Positions 1 through 7,860 of a stretch of DNA of 41,577 bases are shown piece after piece. The stretch lies in contig NZ_JAHLDV010000033.1 in the NCBI RefSeq assembly GCF_018861865.1, forward strand, positions 1 to 41,577, in the 5' to 3' direction. Below the pieces are notes generated by a model. It was given only the letters and a program-made list of their open reading frames with translations, made no database searches and was not told the DNA's origin. How positions within the stretch are numbered: the stretch's first letter is position 1; each line of letters opens with the position of its first letter. The stretch is from Clostridium frigoris. GTDB lineage: Bacteria > Bacillota > Clostridia > Clostridiales > Clostridiaceae. The translations under genes were made by a program, and so were the position numbers.

Positions 1-104
1 AGATTCCACCTCACGGTGGACACCCTTGTCTTAAGCTAACGGTTAGCACTATCGGCCCCCGTATCGGACTTTCACCGACGAGTAAACGCCCATGCCGGGC
101 ACAC
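1..104 (-). mobile_element. 5' end of a group II intron (class IIC-like), cut by the window edge
   Basis: Read on the minus strand, this segment begins GTGTGCCCGGCATGGGCG, the GUGYG 5' consensus of bacterial group II introns. It continues with blocks (GGTGAAAGTCC, GTTAGCTTAAG, CAAGGGTGTCC, GGAATCT) that I recognise from domain I of class IIC introns such as the Oceanobacillus iheyensis one. It is much more GC-rich than its surroundings. The first intron base is position 104. It lies directly after a terminator stem and T-run (105-131), the usual target of class IIC introns. The reverse transcriptase gene and domains V/VI would lie left of the window. The family call is from memory of the sequence, not a search. 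Confidence 0.85.
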
Positions 105-131
105 TAAAAAAAAGAGAACATTTCTGTTCTC
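105..131 (-). terminator. Rho-independent terminator of the ABC exporter operon, used as intron target
   Basis: On the minus strand a perfect 7-bp stem (GAGAACA / TGTTCTC, loop GAAA) is followed by eight T residues and an A, about 35 nt after the permease stop. The group II intron begins directly after this tail. Confidence 0.85.
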
Positions 132-164
132 CTTGTTTAGTATTTTTAATTTTTCATAATACGT

Positions 165-1157
165 TTAAATATCTCGTTTTTCAAAAACATAATAACCCGC
201 AAAAGCGAATATTACGGAATATATAGCGGATAATCCTAAAGCAAAAGCAAGTGTTGTTCCACCAATAGGTGATCCTGAAGTAATAAATCTAGAGAAATTA
301 GACATCCCAAGTGGAAGATATTTACCCCAACTAAAATACATAGCTACCATATTTATTATAGTACTACCAACGAAAAGCAAGAACAAAGAAAATCCTGTAG
401 CCATTGATCGAGAACGAGATATTGCTGAAATTGCAAACGCTATTATTACATATACAAGTACTTGAAGATAATCAAGTAAAAATACAATAATTGTTTTTAA
501 TGCGGCTGGAATATACATTATACTACTGCTTGTCCATAACATTTCCTTAGCACCTATTCCATTAAACCCAAATAATACCCCCATCATTATAAAGTTCAAC
601 AAAAATGTTGCTACCAAAAGTTCAAGACCATAAATTATTGTAGTTACAAGTTTTGCAGAAAGGATTTCATAACGTTTATAAGGCCTTGATATCATCATTT
701 TCATTGTACCTTCTGAAAATTCGCCTGCAACTAAAGCTGAACATGCTATTATAACAAAAAGCGCAATAAGTCCACTATACCCAGCATTTGTAGAAAACTC
801 TGTGCTTCTTGACCAAACACTCTTTTGTGATTCTGGTTTGATATTATTACTAAGTCTGTACTCACCTTCAGCGATCCCTTTTTTAAGTGATCCCGTAAAT
901 GCTTTTGCCGAATTATCCTTACCATCCTCAGCCTGTTTTAGCTGAGTTTTTTGAATTGTTAAATTAGTTTGTAATTCTTGTTTCCACTTCTGCGAAACCT
1001 TAACATCATTTGGAATTTTCTGAGATACAGTATAATATTTATAAATACCAGCTGCTGCCAATATAAGTATAATCATTATTAAAAACATTACTTTCGCAGA
1101 AACTCTTTTCCATAATTTTGTATTTTCTATTGAAACAAGTGTAAAAAAACTACCCAT
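165..1157 (-). CDS. ABC transporter permease (ABC-2 type)
   Basis: This 330-residue integral membrane protein has one N-terminal membrane segment (about 22-42), a hydrophilic extracytoplasmic stretch rich in Lys and Gln (about 45-125), then five or so hydrophobic segments. The segment around GEFSEGTMKMMISRP is the typical coupling region of ABC-2 permeases, as in bacitracin-type exporters and the gliding/NatB group. It is the membrane partner of the ATPase encoded just upstream. Its ATG lies one base after the ATPase stop, and its ribosome site (GGGGAGGG) lies inside the last ATPase codons, so the two are translationally coupled. Substrate is unknown; an antimicrobial peptide or lipid is possible by family analogy only. 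Confidence 0.85.
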   Translation of the reverse strand: MGSFFTLVSIENTKLWKRVSAKVMFLIMIILILAAAGIYKYYTVSQKIPNDVKVSQKWKQELQTNLTIQKTQLKQAEDGKDNSAKAFTGSLKKGIAEGEYRLSNNIKPESQKSVWSRSTEFSTNAGYSGLIALFVIIACSALVAGEFSEGTMKMMISRPYKRYEILSAKLVTTIIYGLELLVATFLLNFIMMGVLFGFNGIGAKEMLWTSSSIMYIPAALKTIIVFLLDYLQVLVYVIIAFAISAISRSRSMATGFSLFLLFVGSTIINMVAMYFSWGKYLPLGMSNFSRFITSGSPIGGTTLAFALGLSAIYSVIFAFAGYYVFEKRDI

Positions 1158-1158
1158 T

Positions 1159-2082
1159 TTATTTGCCCTCCCCTGTAAGCTTCATAAATACATCTTCAAG
1201 TGATTGTGTCTCTTGTTTATCCATACCCAAAATAGCAATACCCGCAGTTGTTAATGTTGTAACTATTTCAGGTACACGCTCCTTAGTTGTTTCAATATGT
1301 ACTCCATCACCTAATATACTACTATTTATATTAATGCTTGTTAGAAGTGAAACTGCCTTCTCATTATTATCAGATTCTAATACCATAATTGTTTTGTCGT
1401 CAACCTTCGTCATATTAAGGAGTTCTTCAACAGATTTTATCGTTATAATTTTACCTTTGTTGATTATTCCAACTCGGTCGCACATCTGCTGCATTTCGCC
1501 TAAAATATGACTAGATACAAGCACTGTAAGGCCAGTCTCTGATGCTAACTTTCTAAGTAGCACTCGCATTGCCTTAATTCCTGCTGGATCAAGCCCATTT
1601 GTAGGTTCATCAAGTATAAGAAGTTTAGGACTATGTAGTAGTGCTTGGGCAATTCCTAAACGTTGCTTCATCCCTAACGAGTAAGTTTTTACTTTGTCTT
1701 TTATCGCTCTCTCAAGGTCCACTATTTTTACTACTTCATTGATACGTGTCTGATCTACACCTTCATATATTTTAGCAAATATTTTAAGATTATCCATGCC
1801 AGACATATATTTATACATATCAGGATTTTCAACGATGCACCCAATATTACGCATTGCCCCTTTAAAATCATCTTTTACCGAGCATCCCCCAACGTAAATG
1901 CTTCCCTCAGTGATTTTTGATAACCCAACAATCATTTTAATAGTAGTAGATTTTCCTGCTCCATTAGGTCCTAGAAACCCAAATATTTCTCCTTTTTTAA
2001 GTTCAAAGCAAATGTCTGAAACTATTGTACGTTTACCAATTGTTTTTTTAAGATTGTCAATTTTCAATACTTCATTAGTCAT
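1159..2082 (-). CDS. ABC transporter ATP-binding protein (BcrA-like)
   Basis: This is a 307-residue ATPase subunit with Walker A (GPNGAGKST), the signature loop (YSLGMKQRLG), Walker B (LLILDEPTNGLD) and the switch His (SSHIL). The C-terminal extension of about 90 residues is typical of bacitracin/lantibiotic-exporter ATPases. I chose the ATG at 2082 because AAGGAGG sits 5 nt upstream; an in-frame ATG ten codons earlier (2112) has no such site. It forms an operon with the downstream permease. The promoter region (2113-2240) carries a possible LytTR-type direct repeat, so control by the neighbouring response regulator is a reasonable inference. Confidence 0.9.
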   Translation of the reverse strand: MTNEVLKIDNLKKTIGKRTIVSDICFELKKGEIFGFLGPNGAGKSTTIKMIVGLSKITEGSIYVGGCSVKDDFKGAMRNIGCIVENPDMYKYMSGMDNLKIFAKIYEGVDQTRINEVVKIVDLERAIKDKVKTYSLGMKQRLGIAQALLHSPKLLILDEPTNGLDPAGIKAMRVLLRKLASETGLTVLVSSHILGEMQQMCDRVGIINKGKIITIKSVEELLNMTKVDDKTIMVLESDNNEKAVSLLTSININSSILGDGVHIETTKERVPEIVTTLTTAGIAILGMDKQETQSLEDVFMKLTGEGK

Positions 2083-2157
2083 AATATGCCTCCTTGTGTA
2101 ACTTACCTTCACCTTTATATTTTACTATACTTTAAATATAAAACAACATAAAACCCT

Positions 2158-2186
2158 TATAACGTACATTTTTCTTCATAAACGGA
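2158..2186 (-). promoter_or_regulatory. Possible LytTR-type direct repeat upstream of the ABC exporter
   Basis: On the minus strand TCCGTTTAT and TACGTTATA lie with their GTT cores 20 bases apart. The known LytTR/AgrA site is two imperfect 9-bp repeats with a GTT core, spaced about 21-22. The first copy fits the consensus fully; the second misses one position. The location suits activation of the exporter by the nearby LytTR regulator. This is inferred from sequence only. Confidence 0.35.
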
Positions 2187-2192
2187 AGTATC

Positions 2193-2219
2193 AGTGTCAC
2201 CCACATGGCAACTGGCAAG
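2193..2219. repeat. Short palindromic repeat, copy A
   Basis: GTGTCACCCACATGGCAACT followed by GGCAA matches the copy at 4536-4560 at about 20 of 25 positions and contains an imperfect TGCCA-type inverted repeat. It lies between the ABC exporter promoter and the kinase terminator. Confidence 0.5.
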
Positions 2220-2241
2220 TTTAAAATTAGTAATATTAAAA

Positions 2242-2272
2242 CGAAAAAGATGGATTATAAAATATCCATCTT
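2242..2272 (-). terminator. Terminator of the histidine kinase gene
   Basis: A perfect 9-bp inverted repeat (AAGATGGAT / ATCCATCTT, 2247-2255 and 2264-2272) lies 36 nt after the kinase stop. On the minus strand it is followed by a T-rich tail. It separates the kinase from the ABC exporter unit. Confidence 0.75.
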
Positions 2273-2308
2273 AATAACTATATATTGGTTTTACTTATTA
2301 TACAAAAC

Positions 2309-3619
2309 TCAAAGACTTATTTTACTTCTATTTGAGATTTTATTTCTTTTAGATGTTTGATTAAATGACATTTTAAAAACAGTATAATTATCTTCAAATG
2401 ATAGTTGAATGTCACTACCATTCTTTTTAGCTATTTCTTTAATATTGAAAAGACCATAACCCCTATTATCACCTTTTTTAGTAGAAAATCCTCTTTCAAA
2501 TATATTTTCTATATTATCTGGTTTTATTGTTCTTCCACTATTCTTAACCTCTATAATATTAGCATTTCCTTCTTCACCTATATTTAATATAACAATCTTA
2601 TCCTCTATACCATTTATAACAGCTTGAAAGGCATTATCAAGTAAATTATTTAGTATATCTGAAATTTCATAATCATTTAAACTATTATCTAATGAATTAT
2701 TTGTCACATTAAACAAGAATTTTACATTTAATCTATCTGCATCACAGAGTTTGTTATATATTATAGCCTTAATTATAATATTATCTATATATATAATGTC
2801 TTCGATAATATCATCTGGATATTTAAGTGACATAATATATTTTCTTAATTCATTTTTAACTTCTTTTTCACTACTTACTTCTACTATTGCATTTATAGTA
2901 TTTAAATAATTTTTAAAATCATGTTGTTTTCGTCTTGTCTCTTCTACTATATCAAGTAATATAGGCTTATACATGTTTTGAACTTCTAAAACCTTTTTAT
3001 CCTCACTTATTTTATTTATATAATAATATAAAAATATATTTAACGATATCATTGATATTATAATAAAAATGTATACTAAGAGATTATCTAATATTATATT
3101 TTTGTTATATTCCCATATAAATTTAGAAAGTATAATATATAACCCTAAATTAATTGCAAAATAATATAATATCTTAGAGTCCAATTTCATGACTTTCTTT
3201 GCTATTTTACTAAAGTTACATCTTGTTATAATAAAGGCACAAATTAATTCTATTAAAAGAAGAACAATTCTCATTACATATTTGCTAGAATACGGAAATC
3301 CGACTAAATTTGCACAACTAATTAAAAGTATTTGCAATATCATATTTATACACGATAATACAATAAATTCTACTATTGTCCTGATAAATGGTCTCTTATA
3401 CATAATCTTTATCAAAATTATCATACTCATATACCTAATAAAAAAATCCACATAAACATTTGCTTTGTTTATTATGATTAGTATAATTATTTCTATTAAT
3501 ATTACAAATATATTTTTCAACCAATTATTTTCATCCTTAAGACAAAATTTCGACCATAATAACATAAAGATAAACAATTCAATAAAACTAACTAAAACAT
3601 ATTGAAACACAACTATCAT
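2309..3619 (-). CDS. GHKL-family sensor histidine kinase (AgrC-like)
   Basis: This 436-residue kinase has six or so N-terminal membrane segments (about 1-200) and a cytoplasmic GHKL kinase core. The phosphoacceptor region reads RRKQHDFKNYLNTI, the N-box DILNNLLDNAFQAV, then IEVKNSGRTI and RGYGLFNIKEI. This is the AgrC/ComD/VirS-type layout, whose members usually sense peptides. The start ATG follows AGGAGAG. It lies 168 nt downstream of the LytTR regulator in the same direction. No AgrB (peptide processing) or AgrD (pro-peptide) gene was seen nearby, so the ligand is unknown. Codons are very AT-rich, like its neighbours. Confidence 0.88.
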   Translation of the reverse strand: MIVVFQYVLVSFIELFIFMLLWSKFCLKDENNWLKNIFVILIEIIILIIINKANVYVDFFIRYMSMIILIKIMYKRPFIRTIVEFIVLSCINMILQILLISCANLVGFPYSSKYVMRIVLLLIELICAFIITRCNFSKIAKKVMKLDSKILYYFAINLGLYIILSKFIWEYNKNIILDNLLVYIFIIISMISLNIFLYYYINKISEDKKVLEVQNMYKPILLDIVEETRRKQHDFKNYLNTINAIVEVSSEKEVKNELRKYIMSLKYPDDIIEDIIYIDNIIIKAIIYNKLCDADRLNVKFLFNVTNNSLDNSLNDYEISDILNNLLDNAFQAVINGIEDKIVILNIGEEGNANIIEVKNSGRTIKPDNIENIFERGFSTKKGDNRGYGLFNIKEIAKKNGSDIQLSFEDNYTVFKMSFNQTSKRNKISNRSKISL

Positions 3620-3649
3620 CTCATACTCTCCTGTTCATAACAAATCCAA

Positions 3650-3757
3650 TTTAACAACATTTTGGAAGCTTCAAGTGTGCCATCTTCTATAAGTGGCAGT
3701 TGTCTAACCTAGTAAAATTGCTTTGGTGGCAGTCTAAATCTGCTTCCAAAGTTGTTA
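3650..3757 (-). other. Intergenic inverted repeat between regulator and kinase genes
   Basis: TTTGGAAGC near 3661 is complementary to GCTTCCAAA near 3741-3750. Between them lie two direct copies of TGGCAGT and a diverged piece of the palindromic repeat (GTGCCAT...GTGGCAG). A 10-codon reading frame (MAHLKLPKCC) could be read on the minus strand here, but it has no convincing ribosome site. The region may be a processing or attenuation structure within the two-component operon. Confidence 0.35.
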
Positions 3758-3786
3758 ATATTTCAGCTCCGCAGGAGATGATTTAA

Positions 3787-4512
3787 TTACTGAAACTGTT
3801 CCATTATTGCGTTTTTGAATTTATAACCTAAAGGAGCATTTTTATCATAATTTTCAAAATAAATTTCACTCAATTTATTATCTACATTCTCTATTTTCTT
3901 TATATAGTTAACGTTAACCGCAAATGATTTATGACACTGAACTATATTTTTAGAATTAATAAGCTTAAGAATTTTACTAAGTGCCAAATTATTAACTTTA
4001 TAAACACCATTTACTGTATGTATCATACATTTGCGAAGATATACCTCTATAAAAATCGTCTCATCAATATATATTTTTACATTGACACCTCTTTTAATTT
4101 CAATTACTATATATTTTTTTACTTTATTCTTTTCATTTATATTTTCAATATGTGATTTAAAATGTTTTGTCATATTAACTACATCTGACATATCATATGG
4201 TTTTAATATATAATCATAACAATGAACTTCTTTAAATGCCTTAGTTAAATATTCAACATGAGTTGTTAAAAAAATAATGAAGCTAAACTCGTATTTGGGT
4301 ATTTTTCTAATCTCCATTGCGAAATCTACTCCAGATGAACTATTTAAACATATATCCACATAAAAAACATCTATACTGTAGATGTTTGTAATTTCTAACG
4401 CCTCATCTTTATCACAAGATTCATATATATTTATACCTTTATCTATTTGATGTATCATCTTTTTTAGACTTTTTCTCTGCAGCATATCATCCTCTACTAT
4501 TAACACATTCAT
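3787..4512 (-). CDS. LytTR-family response regulator (AgrA-like)
   Basis: The protein has 241 residues. The receiver domain (about 1-120) carries the acidic pair at 7-9 (EDD) and a phospho-acceptor Asp at D53 (FYVDICLN). A LytTR DNA-binding domain (about 135-240) contains HKSFAVNVNYIKKIE, a hallmark stretch. I place the start at 4512, where AAAGGAG lies 6 nt upstream. An in-frame ATG at 4557 falls inside the palindromic repeat and would add 15 unrelated residues. It is the presumed partner of the AgrC-like kinase downstream and may control the ABC exporter beyond it. Confidence 0.9.
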   Translation of the reverse strand: MNVLIVEDDMLQRKSLKKMIHQIDKGINIYESCDKDEALEITNIYSIDVFYVDICLNSSSGVDFAMEIRKIPKYEFSFIIFLTTHVEYLTKAFKEVHCYDYILKPYDMSDVVNMTKHFKSHIENINEKNKVKKYIVIEIKRGVNVKIYIDETIFIEVYLRKCMIHTVNGVYKVNNLALSKILKLINSKNIVQCHKSFAVNVNYIKKIENVDNKLSEIYFENYDKNAPLGYKFKNAIMEQFQ

Positions 4513-4532
4513 TGGTATCTCCTTTAATCCTG

Positions 4533-4560
4533 GTGCCACACACGTGGCAAGTGGCAAATG
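4533..4560. repeat. Short palindromic repeat, copy C
   Basis: TGCCACACACGTGGCA is a perfect 6-bp inverted repeat followed by a further TGGCAA. It sits just upstream of the LytTR regulator and is closely similar to the copy at 2193-2219, with a diverged copy at about 3676-3700. Confidence 0.5.
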
Positions 4561-4767
4561 GAAATTTAATACCCACCACAGTCATTATTTTGTTGTAATT
4601 TTTATGTTTTATTATTTAAAACTATAATAATACTATTATATCATAAACTTTTACTAAATTAGAGATATTTTGTAATATTATAAGTTCTAAACATTATTTT
4701 TGTTAGAGATACATTGCCTTTACTAATATATAGTTTATGCTTTATTAAATAACTCATCTTCACAATT

Positions 4768-4816
4768 AAAATGGCTAAAATCTAAGAGTAGAAAAACTCC
4801 TCGATTTTAGCCATTC
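4768..4816 (-). terminator. Terminator of the VOC protein gene
   Basis: A perfect 13-bp inverted repeat (AATGGCTAAAATC at 4770-4782, GATTTTAGCCATT at 4803-4815) has a smaller GAGT/ACTC stem inside its loop. It lies about 100 nt after the stop, with a short T-run on the minus strand. The rest of the gene-free stretch 4513-4915 is AT-rich, presumably holds the regulator promoter, and shows no reading frame I can support. Confidence 0.6.
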
Positions 4817-4915
4817 ATTTATCATCCCAAAAACATTTTAGAAAAAGTTAATATATCCATTTTCTTGATAATAACACATTCTTATAGATTCTAAACAATT
4901 ATTCAATAATTTTCA

Positions 4916-5302
4916 CTATTTTTCATATAATTCTATGGGCAAATTATCTGGATCACTAAAAAAAGTAAACTTTTTTTCTGTAATCTCATCAATTCTAATA
5001 TCCTCAGTTATAATATTTTTACCATTCAGTTCTTTTATTGCAACCTCAATATTATCCACCTCAAAAGCAAGATGCCTTAACCCTCTTGCTTCAGGATAAC
5101 TAGGTCTAATGGTTGCTTTAGGAAACGAAAATAATTCTATCTGATAATTCCCCCCGACAGATAAATCCAGTTTATACGACTCTCTCTCTTTTCTATATAC
5201 CTCTTTAATTATATGTAATCCTAAAATATTAACATAGAATTTTTTAGATACCTCATAATTAGAACAAATAATAGCTATATGATGAATTTTATTTAACTTC
5301 AT
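4916..5302 (-). CDS. gloA2: YaeR-like VOC-family metalloprotein (glyoxalase I-like)
   Basis: This 128-residue single VOC domain closely resembles E. coli YaeR along its whole length: HHIAII at the N-terminus, YQIELFSFP, GLRHLAFEVD, and FFSDPDNLPIELYE at the end. The four expected metal ligands of the fold are present (H8, E56, H77, E124). Family members are annotated as lactoylglutathione lyase-like, but the real substrate of the YaeR branch is not established. It is monocistronic, with its own downstream hairpin. Length is typical. Confidence 0.88.
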   Translation of the reverse strand: MKLNKIHHIAIICSNYEVSKKFYVNILGLHIIKEVYRKERESYKLDLSVGGNYQIELFSFPKATIRPSYPEARGLRHLAFEVDNIEVAIKELNGKNIITEDIRIDEITEKKFTFFSDPDNLPIELYEK

Positions 5303-5369
5303 TATTTAAAACTCCTTATTTTTTATTATATCTTAGCTTTTACCTTTATTAATAAATTAACCTAATACA

Positions 5370-5420
5370 TATAACTATAGGACACTCCATTAATGAAGTA
5401 CCCATAGCTATAAATAATTG
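5370..5420 (-). terminator. Hairpin downstream of the ClpP-like gene
   Basis: On the minus strand TATAGCTATGGG pairs with CCTATAGTTATA (12 bp including G-U pairs) about 20 nt after the stop. No T-run follows, so it may be a weak terminator or an mRNA 3' end stabiliser. Confidence 0.4.
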
Positions 5421-5434
5421 CATATACTATAAAG

Positions 5435-6073
5435 CTAAAATATCTCTTCTAAATCAGTTACAATTTTATCGGCTAGTCCTAGTGAAATGATTTCATCGGA
5501 CATTAGCCACCAATCTTTTCTGTAATTTTTTGTATAAAGTTTATCTGTAATATTTGTATTTGCAACAATGAAATCTTTAACTCTTTTTTCTTGCCGTTGA
5601 GTAAATTCAAAGTTATCTAAAACTTTATCTGTATTACCCATAGCCCCTGTACTACCGGAATGGATTAGGGCTGTTGTATCTTGAAACACGTACCTGTGAC
5701 CTTTTGAACCAGCAAGTAACATTAAACCACCTGAACTATAAGTTTTACCAAGACCTATAGTATACACTGGTGTTTTAGAAAGTTGAAGCACGTTTATGAA
5801 ATTAAGTACCGCAGGTAACTCCCCTCCATTAGAATTTATAAATATTTTAATAGGAGTTCTTTCCTCAGGAGATTTACCTTTATCTTGTTTATTCCATTTT
5901 ATAACCATTAGTGAAAAATCAACCAGACTATCATCAATATCAAAATTCCAAAATATTTCTCTATTTCTAGTTCTCTCATAATAATCTAAGGTTTCTGGGT
6001 CTGGTAGATTCATTTTTGTTAATTCCTTAACCTCATCATCAAAAAATATATCCCAGTTCTTATTTACGCTCAT
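5435..6073 (-). CDS. ClpP-like serine protease subunit (SDH/ClpP clan)
   Basis: The 212 residues have ClpP-fold landmarks: INSNGGELPAVLNFINVLQ (oxyanion strand region), the nucleophile in GKTYSSGGLMLLAG (S113) and the base in ALIHSG (H138), spaced 25 apart as in true ClpP. By eye, the catalytic Asp aligns with N183 in KNYRKDWWLMS; D187 is close by. An Asn at this position is known from Listeria ClpP1. The sequence is diverged from housekeeping ClpP and has about 70 N-terminal residues before the core. It has its own ribosome site (GGAAGAAGGG). It could be a second, specialised ClpP or a related peptidase. Confidence 0.8.
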   Translation of the reverse strand: MSVNKNWDIFFDDEVKELTKMNLPDPETLDYYERTRNREIFWNFDIDDSLVDFSLMVIKWNKQDKGKSPEERTPIKIFINSNGGELPAVLNFINVLQLSKTPVYTIGLGKTYSSGGLMLLAGSKGHRYVFQDTTALIHSGSTGAMGNTDKVLDNFEFTQRQEKRVKDFIVANTNITDKLYTKNYRKDWWLMSDEIISLGLADKIVTDLEEIF

Positions 6074-6196
6074 AACTAACCCTTCTTCCTTTATATTATT
6101 ATTAAATCGTATATTATATTATATGTATGCGGTTAACCTTTCCCACATTCAAACACAAATAAATATATTTTATTTTTATTACTCTTATGTCTATCT

Positions 6197-7858
6197 TCAC
6201 AGTTCTATATCCTTCCAACTTGCCTTGAAACTAGTTTTCCAAAGAATTATATTAACTATAATAAGCACTAAAACATAAACACAAACAAGCATTATATTGC
6301 TCCTAATTAATATATGAATTAAAGCAAAAAATCCAAGAAGCAAACTAGTTACTAGCGATGGTCCTATAAGTTTTCCGCTATCTGATGTGGCAAACTTTAC
6401 ACTAAACGGCATTGCCTTATTTGATAATTTAAAATACACTAAAGATAATATTAAAAGAACTAAAAACATAACTATTAAATCTATAATTATTGATGGACCC
6501 TTAAATACTAAGAACACAATGGCATCTAACAAATAAAGAGGAATTATAAGTTTAAATAGAGTTCCTTTTACTGCTCCTTTTAATATTACTCCTGGATTTT
6601 CTATTGGTAATACCTTGTATATAAATGCTCCCTTAAAACTATCACTATTATTTATAAAAGCTGTACAAAAACATAGTAAGAATATACTTATATACATAAA
6701 CAAATGAATCTTCCCACCAAACCCTGTTTGTATATTATCTGTAAATGATTTACCATTTCTGTCCATAAATATAAATAGAACCGGCATAAACACAGCCATT
6801 GCAAGTGTTGGATACACCTTAAGCTTTAGGTTTCGTTCTGTAGCTATCATATTTTGTGTGAACTTAAACATACTCTTTTCTATGTTATTCTTGCAAACAA
6901 GTGACGCTATAAATTCTTTTCTATTTTCACTTTTTCTGCTTACAGTTCCTCCCTTAGAATTTAATTTTTGAAGGTTCTTTTCAAAATATGGTACTACCTT
7001 TTTAAAATAAAGCATAATTAAAACAATTGGCCCCACTACTGCAAGTACTAATAAATACATTAACATAGGTTGTTTATTACCATCTATCAATATTCCAAAG
7101 GGCGCTGCAAACCACATGGATGGTAGTAATACATGCCAAAGCTTAGGTATATACTCACTATTCATATTTGAAACATCAAAAACCCTAACAACTAGTTGAT
7201 ATCCAAATGCAAATACAAAAGCTAATAATATTTGAAAATAATTTATTATATCTTTAAGTTTCTCTCCATCAAAAAACTTTAAAACTATGGTATATAAAAT
7301 GGATGTTAAAGTTATAACTATTAAAACCGAAAAGATAGTTTCAATAGAAAATATTATAAAAAATAAAACTCCATATTTTATTGTCCCAATAAGGAGTGGA
7401 ATTAAATTTAATGACAGGGTCAGTCCCGCTAAATATATACATATATGAGTAGTTTTTGCTGCATTAAAAGTTTTATTATCTATGGGCTTTGGCAATAATA
7501 TACTTTTCTCGGTTACATCTAATAATACTGCTGAAAAGTCAGATATCATAAGTGAAATCATCATAAATAGATTTATACCTATTACAATATTTGTAGCTTT
7601 CATAGCTGGCATATTAACATTCATTATTAGACCAATAAAAACACTCATAAAAGCATTAAACATAAGCAAACTTAGGTAATTATTCTTACCGCGGCCCTCA
7701 TCAATCTTTTTATTCTTTCCCATGACATTGCTTATCCTTCTGCCATCCATAGTTAATTTTATCTGTAGAATCATTCTCATAATTTTATAGTTAACTCCCA
7801 ATTTTACATATACTGTTTGGAATTTATCTAATATCCTAAGCACAAAGAAATTTTTCAT
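6197..7858 (-). CDS. ABC exporter membrane subunit (putative ABC exporter family)
   Basis: This 553-residue polytopic protein has hydrophobic clusters throughout (about 65-130, 150-215, 240-290, and six or more segments from 350 to 550). A charged cytoplasmic loop lies near 295-345. It resembles the large ABC-2-like exporter subunits of Firmicutes that pair with a single ATPase. The start ATG is 2 nt after the ATPase stop, and its ribosome site (GAGGAGG) overlaps the ATPase 3' end, so the pair is coupled. Substrate is not evident. Confidence 0.8.
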   Translation of the reverse strand: MKNFFVLRILDKFQTVYVKLGVNYKIMRMILQIKLTMDGRRISNVMGKNKKIDEGRGKNNYLSLLMFNAFMSVFIGLIMNVNMPAMKATNIVIGINLFMMISLMISDFSAVLLDVTEKSILLPKPIDNKTFNAAKTTHICIYLAGLTLSLNLIPLLIGTIKYGVLFFIIFSIETIFSVLIVITLTSILYTIVLKFFDGEKLKDIINYFQILLAFVFAFGYQLVVRVFDVSNMNSEYIPKLWHVLLPSMWFAAPFGILIDGNKQPMLMYLLVLAVVGPIVLIMLYFKKVVPYFEKNLQKLNSKGGTVSRKSENRKEFIASLVCKNNIEKSMFKFTQNMIATERNLKLKVYPTLAMAVFMPVLFIFMDRNGKSFTDNIQTGFGGKIHLFMYISIFLLCFCTAFINNSDSFKGAFIYKVLPIENPGVILKGAVKGTLFKLIIPLYLLDAIVFLVFKGPSIIIDLIVMFLVLLILSLVYFKLSNKAMPFSVKFATSDSGKLIGPSLVTSLLLGFFALIHILIRSNIMLVCVYVLVLIIVNIILWKTSFKASWKDIEL

Positions 7859-7860
7859 AA

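Noticed and set aside
3660-3780. A short Cys-ending peptide frame (MAHLKLPKCC) between the LytTR regulator and the kinase, considered as an AgrD-like signal.
   Set aside because: Only 10 codons, no ribosome site, no leader or recognition sequence and no AgrB; it probably arises by chance within the inverted repeat.
4512-4557. Longer N-terminus for the LytTR regulator (start at 4557).
   Set aside because: The extra 15 residues are encoded by the palindromic repeat, while a proper ribosome site precedes the ATG at 4512.
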